From: Hordeum vulgare subsp. vulgare
Taxonomy: Eukaryota > Streptophyta > Magnoliopsida > Poales > Poaceae
Length of the DNA: 64,000 nucleotides
Direction of reading: 5' to 3'
Assembly: GCF_904849725.1 (NCBI RefSeq)
Contig: NW_025422655.1
Location: forward strand, 1 to 64,000
Shown: positions 24,301 to 35,268 of the stretch, piece by piece
How positions within the stretch are numbered: position 1 is the stretch's first letter
How the letters are laid out: every line of letters starts with the position of its first letter
Notes under the pieces: model-generated
Told to the model about the DNA's origin: nothing
Seen by the model: only the letters and a program-made list of their open reading frames with translations
Database searches by the model: none
Position numbers and translations under genes: made by a program

Positions 24301-25348
24301 AATTCACTCGGGAACCTGCGGCCATCATGCCTCCTCAAGGGCAATGGTCGCCAAAGCATTCAGAGCTGGTTTCTTTTGGTTGCAGGCGAATGAAATGGCA
24401 AAGGATATGGTCGACCGTTGTGAAGGTTGTCGGTTCTATTCGAACAAGTCCCACAAGCCAACGTCTGCGCTGAAGACAATTCCTCTCGTCTGGCCATTCG
24501 CTGTGTGGGGATTAGATACAGCCGGACGATTCAGAACAGGCCAAGGAGGATTCACTCATCTGTTGGTAGCAGTCGACAAGTTCACCAAGTGGATTGAAGC
24601 CAAGCCGATCAAGAAGCTTGACGCCCTTACGGCCATCAAATTTATCACAGACATCATCTCCAGATACGGAGTTCCGCACAGCATAATCACCAACAACGGC
24701 ACAAACTTCGACTCAGACAGGTTCAAAGGCTTTTGCACAGGCCAAGGAATCCGAGTGGATCTTGCATCCGTGGCACACCGCCAAACAAATGGGCAAGCAG
24801 AGCGGGCGAATGGACTTATTCTTCAAGGGTTGAAGCCTCGACTCCTGCGAGAAGTTGGACATGCCGCTGGCGCATGGGTCACCGAACTGCCTTCGGTGCT
24901 GTGGGGCCTCCGCACAACTCCGAATAGATCTATAGGGCGATCCCCGTTCTTCCTCGTTTATGGAGCAGAGGCGGTCCTTCCGAGTGACTTGCTTCACAAC
25001 TCTCCACGAGTCGAACTCTTCTCCGAAGCCGAAGCAGAGCAAGCTAGGCAAGACGGAGTGGATCTTCTGGAAGAAGAGCGCGAGATGGCATTGACTCGCT
25101 CAACAATTTATCAACAAGATATGCGGTGATTTCACGCGCTGCACGTCAGGAGTCGCACATTCCAAGCAGGCGACCTGGTGCTCCGAGTGGATCAGCAGAG
25201 ACCACACAAGTTGGCTCCCGCCTGGGAAGGACCCTTCATCATCTCTAAGGTGCTGAACAATGGAGCATATCGACTTTACAACCTCGACAGGGAAATGGAC
25301 GAGCCGCGAGCATGGAATGGAGATCTCCTGAAGCGCTTCTATACATGA
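21341..25348 (+). pseudogene. Gypsy pol: protease, RT, RNase H, integrase
   Basis: This polyprotein would cleave Gag-Pol, copy the RNA and integrate the cDNA. The frame from 20885 to the TGA at 25346 never shifts; it is interrupted only by stops at 22133 (TAG), 22265 (TGA), 23282 (TAG) and 25127 (TGA). Protease: VLMDGGSGLNIMY near 21565. Reverse transcriptase: VVMVPKKDKSLRMCIDFKHL, then the catalytic YMDD at 22718-22729. RNase H: MFFDGSK near 23575 and NNEAEYEALLYGL near 23690. Integrase: zinc-binding H/C residues (CEGC near 24420), GLDTAGRF as first catalytic Asp, IITNNGTNF where the second Asp is Asn (24692-24694), and QAERANG with the Glu. The C-terminal chromatin-binding-like tail WEGPFIISKVL is retained. 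The stops and the lost Asp mean it cannot act without help in trans. Confidence 0.93.
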
Positions 25349-25439
25349 CCGCCGATGGAGACAATGTAAAGAACAAGTATCATTGAAGTAATATAAAGCA
25401 GATTGATTTCTTGCCAATTCGAAATTCTTCCGTGTTTGC

Positions 25440-26440
25440 AGACTTCGGGCTAAAAAACTAACTCCGAGTGTGCACTAAAAGTCGCACCAGGGGACTTAGC
25501 TGCGACCCAGAGTCGCCTAAGTACAAATTAACTCCGAGTGTGCACTAAAAGTCGCACTCGGGGACTTAGCTGCGACCCAGAGTCGCCTAAGTAAAAACTA
25601 ACTCCGAGTCTGCACTAAAAGTCGCACTCGGGGACTTAGCTGCGACCCAGAGTCGCCTAAGTACAAACTCACTCCGAGTGTGCACTAAAAGTCGCACTCG
25701 GGGACTTAGCTGCGACCCAGAGTCTCCTAAGTAAAACCTAACTCCGAGTGTGCACTAAAAGTCGCACTCGGGGACTTAGCTGCGACCCAGAGTCGCCTAA
25801 GTACAAACTCTCTCCGAGTGTGCACTAAAAGTCGCACTCGGAGACTTAGCTACGACCGAGAGTCGCCAAAGTACAAACTCTCTCCGAGTGTGCACTAAAA
25901 GTCGCACTCGGGAACTTAGCTGCGACCCAGAGTCGCCTAAGTACAAACTCTCTCCGAGTGTGCACTAAAAGTCGCACTCGGGGACTTGGTTGCGACCCAG
26001 AGTCGCCTAAGTACAAACTCTCTCCGAGTGTGCACTAAAAGTCGCACTCGGAGACTTAGCTGCGACCCAGAGTCGCCTAAGTACAAACTCACTCCGAGTG
26101 TGCACTAAAAGTCACACTCGGGGACTTAGCTGCGACCCAGAGTCGCTTAAGTAAAAAACTAACTCCGAGTGTGCACTAAAAGTCGCACTCGGGGACTTAG
26201 CTGCGACCCAGAGTCTCCTAAGTACAAACTCTCTCCGAGTGTGCACTAAAAGTCGCACTCGGGAACTTAGCTGCGACCCAGAGTCGCCTAAGTACAAACT
26301 CTCTCTGAGTGTGTACTAAAAGTCGCACTCGGGGACTTAGCTGCGACCCAGAGTCGCCTAAGTACAAACTCTCTCCGAGTGTGCACTAAAAGTCGCACTC
26401 GGGGACTTAGCTGCGACCCAGAGTCGCCTAAGTAAAAGCT
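25440..26440 (+). repeat. 70 bp tandem array with two predicted hairpins per unit
   Basis: Fourteen near-identical units start CTCCGAGTGTGCACTAAAAG at 25462 and then every 70 bp (25532, 25602, 25672 and so on to 26373). Each unit contains the inverted pair CCGAGTG / CACTCGG around a 13-base loop. It also contains ACTTAG-CT-GCGAC-CCAGA-GTCGC-CTAAGT, an 11 bp stem with a 2-base bulge. Differences between units are single substitutions that often spare the stems. The array lies between the end of pol and the end of the antisense gene. Confidence 0.95.
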
Positions 26441-27000
26441 GCCTCCGAATGTATATTCGAGATGCACTCAAAGGCTTAGCATACCCTCATTGAGGCTCAT
26501 GTGGTTGTGAAGACAACTGACAACTACATGAGTAACAACTCATTCCGAGTGTGCACTAAAAGTCGCACTCGGAGACTTAGCCGCGACCCAGAGTCGCCTA
26601 AGTAAAAGCTCGCTCCGAGTGCGCACTCGGAGACTTGGCAGACCCTCATTAAGGCTCATGTGGATGTGAAGACAAAAGACAACTGACAACTACATGAGTA
26701 ACAACTCATTCCGAGTGTGCACTAAAAGTCGCACTCGGAGACTTAGCCGTGACCCAGAGTCGCCTAAGTAAAAGCTTCCTCCGAATCTATATTCGAGATG
26801 CACTCAGGGGCTTAGCAGACCCTCATTGAGGCTCATGTGGATGTGAAGCCAACTGACAACTACATGAGTAACAACTCATTTCGAGTGTGCACTAAAATTC
26901 GCACTCGGAGACTTAGCCGCGACCCAGAGTCTCCTAAGTGAAAGCTCGCTCCGAGTGCGCACTCAGAGACTTGGCAGACCCTCATTGAGGCTCATGTGGA
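26441..27000 (+). repeat. Degenerate continuation of the 70 bp array with a second motif
   Basis: Units starting near 26540, 26709 and 26881 are isolated 70-mer copies. They alternate with a second repeat containing CCCTCATTGAGGCTCATGTGG and ACAACTACATGAG (four copies to about 27024). This composite period is about 170 bp. It has no coding content. Confidence 0.85.
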
Positions 27001-27238
27001 TGTGAAGACAACGGACAACTACATGCTCCGCATGTTTGCCATTGGCTTCACCAAGAAACGCCAAACAAAAACCACGAGCCAAAATCATGTCAAAAAAAAA
27101 CTTAGCGAAAGAAGAGCAAAATTTTCGATTTGAATTCAAAGCTGGAACCACGAATGTGACGGCCAACAGCAGTGGCCAAAGTTTGATACAGATACCACTC
27201 GGCATACCAAGGTAAATGTGCGTTCACCATAAAGTTTT

Positions 27239-30200
27239 TCAAGCGTCAACCGGACTGGCAGGCTCCACAAAGGTCTCAAGGTCGATTCCGTCTGCAATGC
27301 GAGTGGCTGTGTCCAGGAAGGTCTCCATGAAATCTTCGAATCGAAGCTTCTTCGTGTTGGCGACCTGCAACGTCTTCAGCTTTTCTTCGCGAGCTTCCTT
27401 GCAGTGTACTCTGACCAGAGATAGCGCCACGCCCGCACCACAACGAGTGGCAGACTTCTTCCATGCCTGCACTCTGCTCGGGACGTCCTCGAGCCGAGTC
27501 ATCAACCCATCTATTTCTTGCCGGGAATCGTCATCAGGCCACAGCTCCTTGTCGATCCGGCCGATGACTTGTCTCAGGCGGCCAACGAAAGGTCCCACCC
27601 CGCTAAGGCGAATATGCGCTCGGAGCAAGTCCCGGTTGGCTTCATCACCGAGTGGAACGTTCGGAACAACCGACCGTTCAATGTCGGCTGCTTCAGCCTC
27701 AACGTCCCGACAGAAGTCTGCAAATAAAAGACAAGCAGAAAGTAAGCGCAAAGTGAACTCCAAAGTCAAGAAGCGCTCGGCAAAAACTTACCACCAAGCA
27801 GCGCAACCATCTTCCTTGCCCAGTCGCTGACGTACTTCTCCTGCGCCATGCACCGAGTGTTCATCAACTTCAGCTGGCCCATCCATTCGGATCTTTGACT
27901 CTTCAATTTTTCAACTTCGGATACCAATGCCTTGTTGGTCTCCCGAGACTCCTCCAAAGACTTCTCTCGGTCAGCAAGAGCCTCCTTCACACCAGCCAGG
28001 TCATTCACAGCAGCCTCCAAGTCCGCAGCAAGCTGAATCTTCTCAGCCTTCAGAGCATTGTACGCGGATCCCATTTCGCAAGTCTTCTGCCAAATAAGCA
28101 CAAAGGGAGGATTAGACACATTCAACAAGGAAAAAGTATCGACACATATGACAAAACAATCAAAGTTCTTCAGACCCCTGCCGATGCAAGCAATCGATAG
28201 CGGTCTCGGGGACTACACCCAGTGGGTTCACTAAGAGTGACCCCACTGGCATGAAGCTCGAACAGGTCGGCCCTATTGAGCTCCATGACAAACAGACAAA
28301 TCTATGAGAATGCTATTACCCGAGCTGAGTAACACTACTCTCGGGGGCTACATTGCCCCCACTGGTACTATTCGGGCAGATCAGCTCTGATCTGTTCAGA
28401 TCACGGGAAATACATATAAAGACAACTGCCGGTGCAAGCACTCGACAGAAGTCTCGGGGACTACACCCACTAGGTTCACTCGGAGTGAAACCACGGCAAA
28501 ATAATCCTATTGTATCCGAGTATATCACTTAAACCCCCAGTGGGTAACAAGAGGAAAGTAAACACTTACTAGCGCACTTACTCGGATATCGTCCCGGAGT
28601 TCCAAGCTTTTCTTGTACAAAGACGCGATGGAGTCATACGCTCCCTTGGCGTCACCCACCATCAGCTCCACCTGCACCATGGCGTCCTTGGCGGCCCCCA
28701 CCTGGTCTTCCGGGAGGTGTCGGGCGTCATATTGAACGGTTGACGGACCCGGCGCGACAGAAGACTCCTTGGGCATCCCGAGCTCCGCTCCAGTCGGTTC
28801 CGCCGCGAGGGACACCGTCTCGGTCGGCGGCGCGTTCATGGTGGGAGTAGCAGCAGATGGGACAACCTCAAGGACAGGCGCCAAAGCTGGCCCTGACCCC
28901 CTTTGGTCGTCGTCCTCCATATGGATCATCTCCGAAGGAAGCCTGACTGAACAACATGAAATTACAGAAAAAGGGCAAGATTAAAGACAGCACTCGCGAA
29001 ACAATAATACAAATCTCGGAGTCGTGACAACGTACCTTGCTGGGATGTGGCAGCGTTATCCGTGTCCATGGGATCATCGTCCTGGCGCGGCACAGAGGTG
29101 GCGGAGGTAGTAGCTCTGTTGAGTGAAATCCACTCGACGGATAAGCATGAGTTCAATCAAATACTGAAAGAAGATGGGAGAACAAGACACTTACGCTGAG
29201 GCGACTGGAACGGCGATCCTCATCCGAGGCAAAGCTTTCCGAGGCTTAGGCCCACTAGGTTTGGCCACCTTGGACGGCTGCTCCGTGGGCTTGGCAGCAG
29301 CGTCCCTGGTCCTCTTCACACTCCGAGCACTCGGAGCCACGGGAGGGGCTGGCGGAGCATTCCGGGCCGCTGGAGGAGCCGGCGGAGCCGCGGGATCGTG
29401 ACAGCGCTTAGTTCGATGCTCTAATGGTGGAGGTGGCGAGCTCTGCTCCCCAACCTCCTCCTCCTCCTCTTCCATCTCCTCCTCCGTCTCCCCACTGTCG
29501 GAGACGTACTCGGTGCTATCCACGCTGCCCTCCTGGCTGCCCTCCTCTTCCTCGGCTGGATTCCCGTTCGAGACGGCAGAATACCAGTTGGTCCACTCCT
29601 GCATAGAACACAGTCTGCAACGTCAGGCGGTGGGACAAGAAAAGCGATAAGTCTAAGGAGATTAAAAGCACTCGACAAGATGTGCTCACCTCATTCGGAG
29701 GAGGATTGTCGGCGTGGAAGGGCTTCACCCGCCGGGCTCCTTCAGGGTTGTCACATGCGCCTGTGATGCCGCGGACCCACGCTCTCACAGCCTCCCCGGT
29801 CACGCACTCTAGATGAGACCGAGTGGAATCCGAAGGCCCCGCGTAGTGCCACATGGCGTGGTGTCGGGCTTGCAGCGGCTGGATGCGCCGACCCAGAAAA
29901 GTCTCCAGCAGGTCCGTGCCGGTGACTCCCTTGCGGACGACGGCTATCAGCGCGTCGACCAAAGGCTGGATCTGTATCCTTTCCCCCTTAGAGAGCGCAA
30001 GCTTCCTGGGAGGGCCAGGACGGTCTAGGCTAAACGGTGGCAACCCACTCGAAGCATTCGGACAAGCAATGTCCTGGCTATAGAACCAGGTCGATTGCCA
30101 ATTCCTAACTGACTCGGACAACTCGAGAGGGGGGTAGCTACTATTTGTTTTCTTCTGGAAGCCTAAACCCCCGCAGAGCTGGAGGAGATGGGTCTTATCG

Positions 30201-30670
30201 TCCGACTGGCTAAGCTTTTTGACGGTTTGGGATCTAGCGGAGAAGACGTACTTAAAGAGCCCCCAGTGAGGGGGACATCCGATAAAGCACTCGCAAAGGG
30301 TGACGAATGCAGCAAGGTGGGCTATTGCGTTCGGAGTAAAATGATGGAGTTGTGCCCCGAAGTAAGTCATGATACCTCAGAAGAAGGGGTGGGGAGGCAA
30401 GGAGAAGCCCCTGAACACATGGCTGAGCAGCAGCATGCGCTCCCCCTCCCTCGGCGCCAGCTCCGTCTCGCCCTCCGGCAGCCTCCACAACTTGTTGACG
30501 ATCATGCCGTGGTCCACCAGCTCCAGCAAGTCGTCCTCCGTCACCGTGGAGGGGAGGAAATCCCCCTGGATCCACCCCGCCGGCAGTGCCCGCTGTCGCC
30601 GCTGAGCAGGGGCCGCCCCCTTCTTCTTCTTCTTCTGCGACTCGAGTTTCCTGGTCCGCCCCTTCGTCAT
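27239..30670 (-). pseudogene. Six-exon antisense gene of the Gypsy element (Transposase_28-like)
   Basis: A spliced gene on the strand opposite pol. Proposed exons are 30670-29691, 29598-29195, 29115-29036, 28946-28582 (or 28570), 28086-27792 and 27717-27239, all with GT/AG borders and matching phases. Exon 1 encodes a start rich in K and R, then IQGDFLPSTVTEDDLLELVD and YFGAQLHHFTPNAIAHLAAF, the signature I recognise as the 'putative gypsy type transposon' (Transposase_28) domain. Exon 2 encodes WTNWYSAV and an acidic/proline-rich linker. Exon 5 encodes a coiled coil (KAEKIQLAADLEAAVNDLAG...). Exon 6 ends with VEPASPVDA. The only lesion I see is an in-frame TGA at 30379-30377, next to HPFF. 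Function is unknown; a role in regulating or moving the element is inference. Transcription converges with pol. Confidence 0.75.
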
Positions 30671-30797
30671 GGCGAAGGCAACAGATCCACAGAGGAGGAG
30701 AGGAAGGAGGAGGCTTGGGGCGTGCAGAGAGCTGCGGGAGGAGCGGGGTTAATGCGAGGAAGATGGGGCGTGCAGAGAGCTGCGACTCGACTATGAA

Positions 30798-31365
30798 GTT
30801 TTTTATTTTTTTTTATTTTTTTTGAATTAGTTATAGCCAATCCTAACTTTTGAAAACTGTACAACCTCGTACGTGATAGCCACTTTTGTGAAGGGTTTTT
30901 CATGAAAAACTTCATAGTCCAAGTTTATTATTTTTCCTAGCAACCTAGTCATATAGAAAGATGATTGGCACAAGTTTTATATATTTTTTTGAATTAGTTA
31001 TAGCCAACCCTAACTTTTGAAAACCGTACAACCTCGTACGTGATAGCCACTTTTGTGAAGGGTTTATCATGAAAAACTTCATAGTCCAAGTTTATTATTT
31101 TTCCTAGCAACCTAGTCATATAGAAAGATGATTGGCACAAGTTTCATATTTTTTTGATTTTTTTTGAATTAGTTATAGCCAACCCTAACTTTTGAAAACC
31201 GTACAACCTCGTACGTGATAGCCACTTTTGTGAAGGTTTTTTCATGAAAAACTTCACCGTCCAAGTTTATTATTTTTCCTAGCAACCTAGTCACATATAA
31301 TGATGATTGGCACAAGTTTTATATTTTTTTGATTTTTTTGAATTAGTTATGCTCTATCCTAGCCC
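30798..31365. repeat. Tandem array, 3.3 units of about 170 bp
   Basis: Units start GAATTAGTTATAGCCAA at 30824, 30991, 31166 and, truncated, 31340 (spacing 167-175 bp). Each contains CAACCTCGTACGTGATAGCC and CAACCTAGTCA. The units are separated by T-rich stretches. The array begins exactly where Gypsy sequence ends. Confidence 0.92.
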
Positions 31366-32089
31366 TTGAAAACCTCCCAAAACCCCATCAAAACCACTCA
31401 AAAACCCGTCCAAACCTCTCAAAACCCAGCACCCCATCGGACCATTGGATCGCCGTGAATGGACGGTCTGGATCGCGCATTAGGGATACGTCAGCAGCGA
31501 TCCATGGCCTTCACTCTGATTGGCTGGCCTTTTTAGCCCTCTTTTTTATTGTTGGACGAGAAGACGCGTGCATGCGTTGTTGGGCTGAATTAAAGGTGGC
31601 CCACCCTTTTATCCGTTGGACGAGAAGACGCGTACCAGCCTTGCATGCATGCGCGTAGCCCTGCCTCCCCTCGCTCGCCCGTAGCCCTGCCTCCCCTCGC
31701 TCGCCCATTGAACCGACACTGCATGCATGCGCATCGATCGAGCGGGAGCATGCCCGACGCCATAGAGAGCACCAACCCAACCGACGCAGCAAAGGCACGC
31801 AGTGGCTCAGCCATGCAGAAGCTCGTCGCCCAACCCGACCGACGCAGCAGTCATCTTTCGGCTCGTTTTAATTGCTCATGTGCGACGTGTACCCTGTTTT
31901 AATTGACCATGTGCTACGTGCGGTGTGTACACACTCGATGCCCCCTCGATGCCATGCGGTAGCCGTTTCACACTCGATGCACACCATGGCTAGCACCCCT
32001 ATTTAAGCACGGGTTTTAAGCACCCCCTAACATCATCTTCTCCCACCCGGCCTTCTTCTTCATCTCCTAGTCCATCTTCTCCACCTCTC
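31366..32089. other. Putative promoter region of the ORF at 32100
   Basis: No gene is seen. The part near 31600-31730 has short direct repeats (CGTTGGACGAGAAGACGCGT twice; GCCCTGCCTCCCCTCGCTCG twice). A possible TATA-like CTATTTAAG lies at about 32000, followed by a C/T-rich leader before 32090. Confidence 0.4.
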
Positions 32090-32099
32090 ATGCCGGAAG

Positions 32100-32495
32100 A
32101 TGAACAACACCGGGATGACCTACCGTGTGCCGCCCACCGTCCCCAAGATGCTCTACCCTCCCCAAGTCCAGGTGGAGAACACCCTACGGGTGTGGGCGAT
32201 CTCGAGGTGGAGGAGTTTAAGGGCGCTCACCGAGTTCTTCCTCTCCGCCGGCTACCGCCACCTTCCCAGGGGTTCTCCGGTGATGTTCCACGTGGAGGAG
32301 CTGACCAACAATGGCTATCCTATCGGCCTTATTGTGAGGTTCACCAACAGCATCGATGCTTACAACCTCCTCAGTCGTGTTTTTTTGTGTGGATGCGAGT
32401 TTATCGCATTCACAACATACAACATCTTCACGGATCTGGACAACATCTTCCCCAACGGCAGCATGCACACTCTCCCGTACCGCACCAACGAGTGA
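32100..32495 (+). CDS. Unrecognised 131-codon ORF
   Basis: I do not recognise this protein. It begins MNNTGMTYRVPPTV and is soluble-looking, with several aromatic residues (SRWRSLRALTEFFLSAGYR, NGYPIGLIVRF, GCEFIAFTTYN) and no signal peptide or membrane helix. The TTTAAG-like box, C/T-rich leader and first ATGs (32090 and 32100, in different frames) suggest a real or former gene. I chose 32100 because that frame has the better amino-acid composition; the 32090 frame runs into the solo LTR. The stop (32493-32495) lies 35 bp before the solo LTR at 32531, so that insertion would be in its 3' untranslated region. It could also be a captured fragment inside an unseen element. Confidence 0.4.
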   Translation: MNNTGMTYRVPPTVPKMLYPPQVQVENTLRVWAISRWRSLRALTEFFLSAGYRHLPRGSPVMFHVEELTNNGYPIGLIVRFTNSIDAYNLLSRVFLCGCEFIAFTTYNIFTDLDNIFPNGSMHTLPYRTNE

Positions 32496-32530
32496 AGGAG
32501 GAGGAGTTTGCCTTGGAGCTTGGAGCTTGG

Positions 32531-34331
32531 TGTTGGGGAACGTCGCATGGGAAACAAAAAATTTCCTACGCGCACGAAGACCTATCATGGTGATGTCCAT
32601 CTACGAGAGGGGATGTGTGATCTACGTACCCTTGTAGACTGTACAGCAGAAGCGTTAGTGAACGCGGTTGATGTAGTGGAACATCCTCACGTCCCTCGAT
32701 CAGCCCCGCGAACTATCCCGCGATCAGTCCCACGATCTAGTGCCGAACGGACGACACCTCCGCGTTCAGCACACGTACAACTCGACGATGATCTCGGCCT
32801 TCTTGATCCAGCAAGAGAGATGGAGAGGTAGAAGAGTTCTCTGGCAGCGTGACGGCGCTCCGGAGGTTGGTGATGATCTCGTCTCAGCAGGGCTCCGCCC
32901 GAGCGCGATCTAGAGGTAAAACCGTGGAGATATGTGGTCGGGCTGCCGTGGCAAAGTTGTCTCAAATCAGCCCTAAAACCCCACTTTATATAGGAGGGAG
33001 GGGGAGGGAAGAGGCAGCCTCAAACCCTCAAGGTTTGGCCGAAATTGGAGGTGGAGGAGTCCTACTCCAATCCTACTTGGAGTAGGATTCCACCTTCCCA
33101 CTTGGAAACTCTTTCCACCTTGTGTTTTTTCCTTCTCAAACCTTATGGGCCTTAGTGGGAACTTATTCCAGCCCACTAGGGGCTGGTTTATATCTTCCCA
33201 TAGCCCATGAGACCCCTTGGGGCGTGACACCCATCCCGATGGTCCCCGGCACCCCTTCCTGCACTCCCGGTACACTACCGATGAGCCAGAAACTTTTCCG
33301 GCAAATGCCCGAAAACTTTCTGGTAACCAAATGAGGTCATCCTATATATCAATCTTCATCTCCGGACCATTCTGGAAACCCTCGTGACGTCCGTGATCCC
33401 ATCCAGGACTCCGAACAACATTCGGTAACCAACCATATAACTCAAATACGCATAAAACATCGTCGAACCTTAAGTGTGCAGATCCTGCGGGTTCGAGAAC
33501 TATGTAGACATGACCCGAGAGACACCTCGGTCAATATCCAATAGCGGGACCTGGATGCCCATATTGGATCCTACATATTCTACGAAGATCTTATCGTTTG
33601 AACCTCAGTGCCAAGGATTCATATAATCCCGTATGTCATTCCCTTTGTCCTTCGGTATGTTACTTGCCCAAGATTCGATCGTCAGTATCCGCATACCTAT
33701 TTCAATCTCGTTTACCGGCAAGTCTCTTTACTCGTTCCGTAATACAAGATCCCGCAACTTACACTAAGTCACATTGCTTGCAAGGCTTGTGTGTGATGTT
33801 GTATTACCGAGTGGGCCCCGGGATACCTCTCCGTCACACGGAGTGACAAATCCCAGTCTCGACCCATACTAACTCAACGAACACCTTCGGAGATACCTGT
33901 AGAGCATCTTTATAGTCACCCAGTTACGTTGCAACGTTTGATACACACAAAACATTCCTCCGGTGTCCGTGAGTTATATGATCTCATGGTCATAGGAACA
34001 AATACTTGACACGCAGAAAACAGTAGCAACAAAATGACACGATCAACATGCTACGTCTATTAGTTTGGGTCTAGTACATCACATGATTCTCCTAATGATG
34101 TGATCCCGTTATCAAGTGACAACACTTGCCTATGGCCAGGAAACCTTGACCATCTTTGATCAACGAGCTAGTCAACTAGAGGCTTACTAGGGACAGTGTT
34201 TTGTCTATGTATCCACACAAGTATTGTGTTTCCAATCAATACAATTATAGCATGGATAATAAACGATTATCATGAACTAAGAAATATAATAATAACTAAT
34301 TTATTATTGCCTCTAGGGCATATTTCCAACA
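32531..34331 (-). mobile_element. BARE1/WIS/Angela-type copia solo LTR 2
   Basis: It has the same ends and orientation as the element at 19055 (TGTTGGGGAACGTCGCA ... GGGCATATTTCCAACA). It is 1801 bp with target duplication CTTGG at 32526-32530 and 34332-34336. On the minus strand a TATATAAAG box lies at 32992-32984. It differs from copy 1 mainly around 33000-33300. No internal element sequence is present. Confidence 0.95.
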
Positions 34332-34336
34332 CTTGG

Positions 34337-34793
34337 AGCACCCGGTGGTGCCATGGGGAGGAGGAGGAGTTTATCTAGCGTTTATCTAGTTAGGGTTTAT
34401 GTAATCGTACTATATATCTATGTCTTGCTTATTTATCTATGTAATGGTACAATATATGTCGTGTTCATATATGTTCTATATATCTATGCCGTGCTTATTT
34501 ATCTATGTTATATCTAGTTCATATATGTTCTATCTAGTGCATGCAACTGAATGCTCGCGTTCCTGTAAAAAAATACTACTTTTGTATTTGGGTACCCTTT
34601 GTATTTAGTGTTACCGTGTTTTGCAAGCGGTGGCCGTTTCGGTTTCCAAGACAGGCTGGTGTAAATGATGACAAGACCACACACCAACCCACCATCTCTT
34701 CGCACCACTCCTGCATCTCCTCCTACACAGAAACCGCCGCCCTCCGTCTCTTCGCTCCCATCTCCTCTCTCCCACACGACGCAACCGCCAGCG
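34337..34793. other. Region between solo LTR 2 and the hAT-like element
   Basis: Positions 34380-34550 are made of TATCTATGT/ATATATGTTC words. Positions 34650-34793 are C/T-rich (CCATCTCTTCGCACCACTCC and similar) and look like the 5' leader of the gene whose start codon is at 34796. There is no other gene. Confidence 0.45.
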
Positions 34794-34801
34794 CCATGGA
34801 C
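34794..34801 (+). repeat. Left 8 bp target duplication, contains an ATG
   Basis: CCATGGAC occurs here and again at 48885-48892, flanking the hAT-like element. The ATG in it is the start codon of the split gene described at 48885-49366. Confidence 0.85.
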
Positions 34802-35268
34802 TCAGGGTGGGCATTCAGTAGAAACCTAAAAATTCGGTTTATACTGTTCAGTTTTTTCTAAATTTCGTTTTACAATAACAAAAACCAAAGATTACTATCC
34901 AAAACAACTAACTGAAAATTTGGTTAACCGAAAGTTCGGTTCGGTTTCCAGTTTATACCGAACGTTGCTTATAAAGTTGTGAGTCCATCCCCAGCACCCC
35001 CTTCTCTCTTATATACCCGAGCGCCTCGTCACCTTGAGCTTAGATACGTGATGTGGGACTAAACAAGTCGCTGCACACTCGACCAACCATCAGAGGAAAG
35101 AGTTAATTCATTTGGGCCATCCAAATTACGTAGAAGGCCCATGCGTGTGAGACGCAAAATGCTGACTCGGCTTTGCACGTGGGCCGCTCATACGTGGTAC
35201 ACTGCGACGAGATGTAGACAAGCGCATGTGGCTATTCGTACGTGGTACACAACGACGAGACATGGACA

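Larger units (their letters stand above)
17358..30797 (+). mobile_element. Tat-type Ty3/Gypsy retrotransposon, 3' LTR missing
   Basis: Parts in order: 5' LTR, PBS, gag, protease, reverse transcriptase, RNase H, integrase, a 70 bp tandem array, and an antisense multi-exon gene. That order, including an antisense gene between pol and the 3' end, is characteristic of the Tat lineage (Grande-like elements). A BARE1/Angela solo LTR is inserted in gag. No copy of the 5' LTR is found right of the antisense gene; sequence typical of the element stops near 30797, where an unrelated tandem repeat begins. The left border is approximate because there is no 3' LTR for comparison and no target duplication can be checked. 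Confidence 0.82.

Noticed and set aside
25440..26990. Regularly spaced repeats resembling a CRISPR array
   Set aside because: The whole 70 bp unit repeats with no unique spacers, it lies inside a plant Gypsy element, and there are no cas genes.
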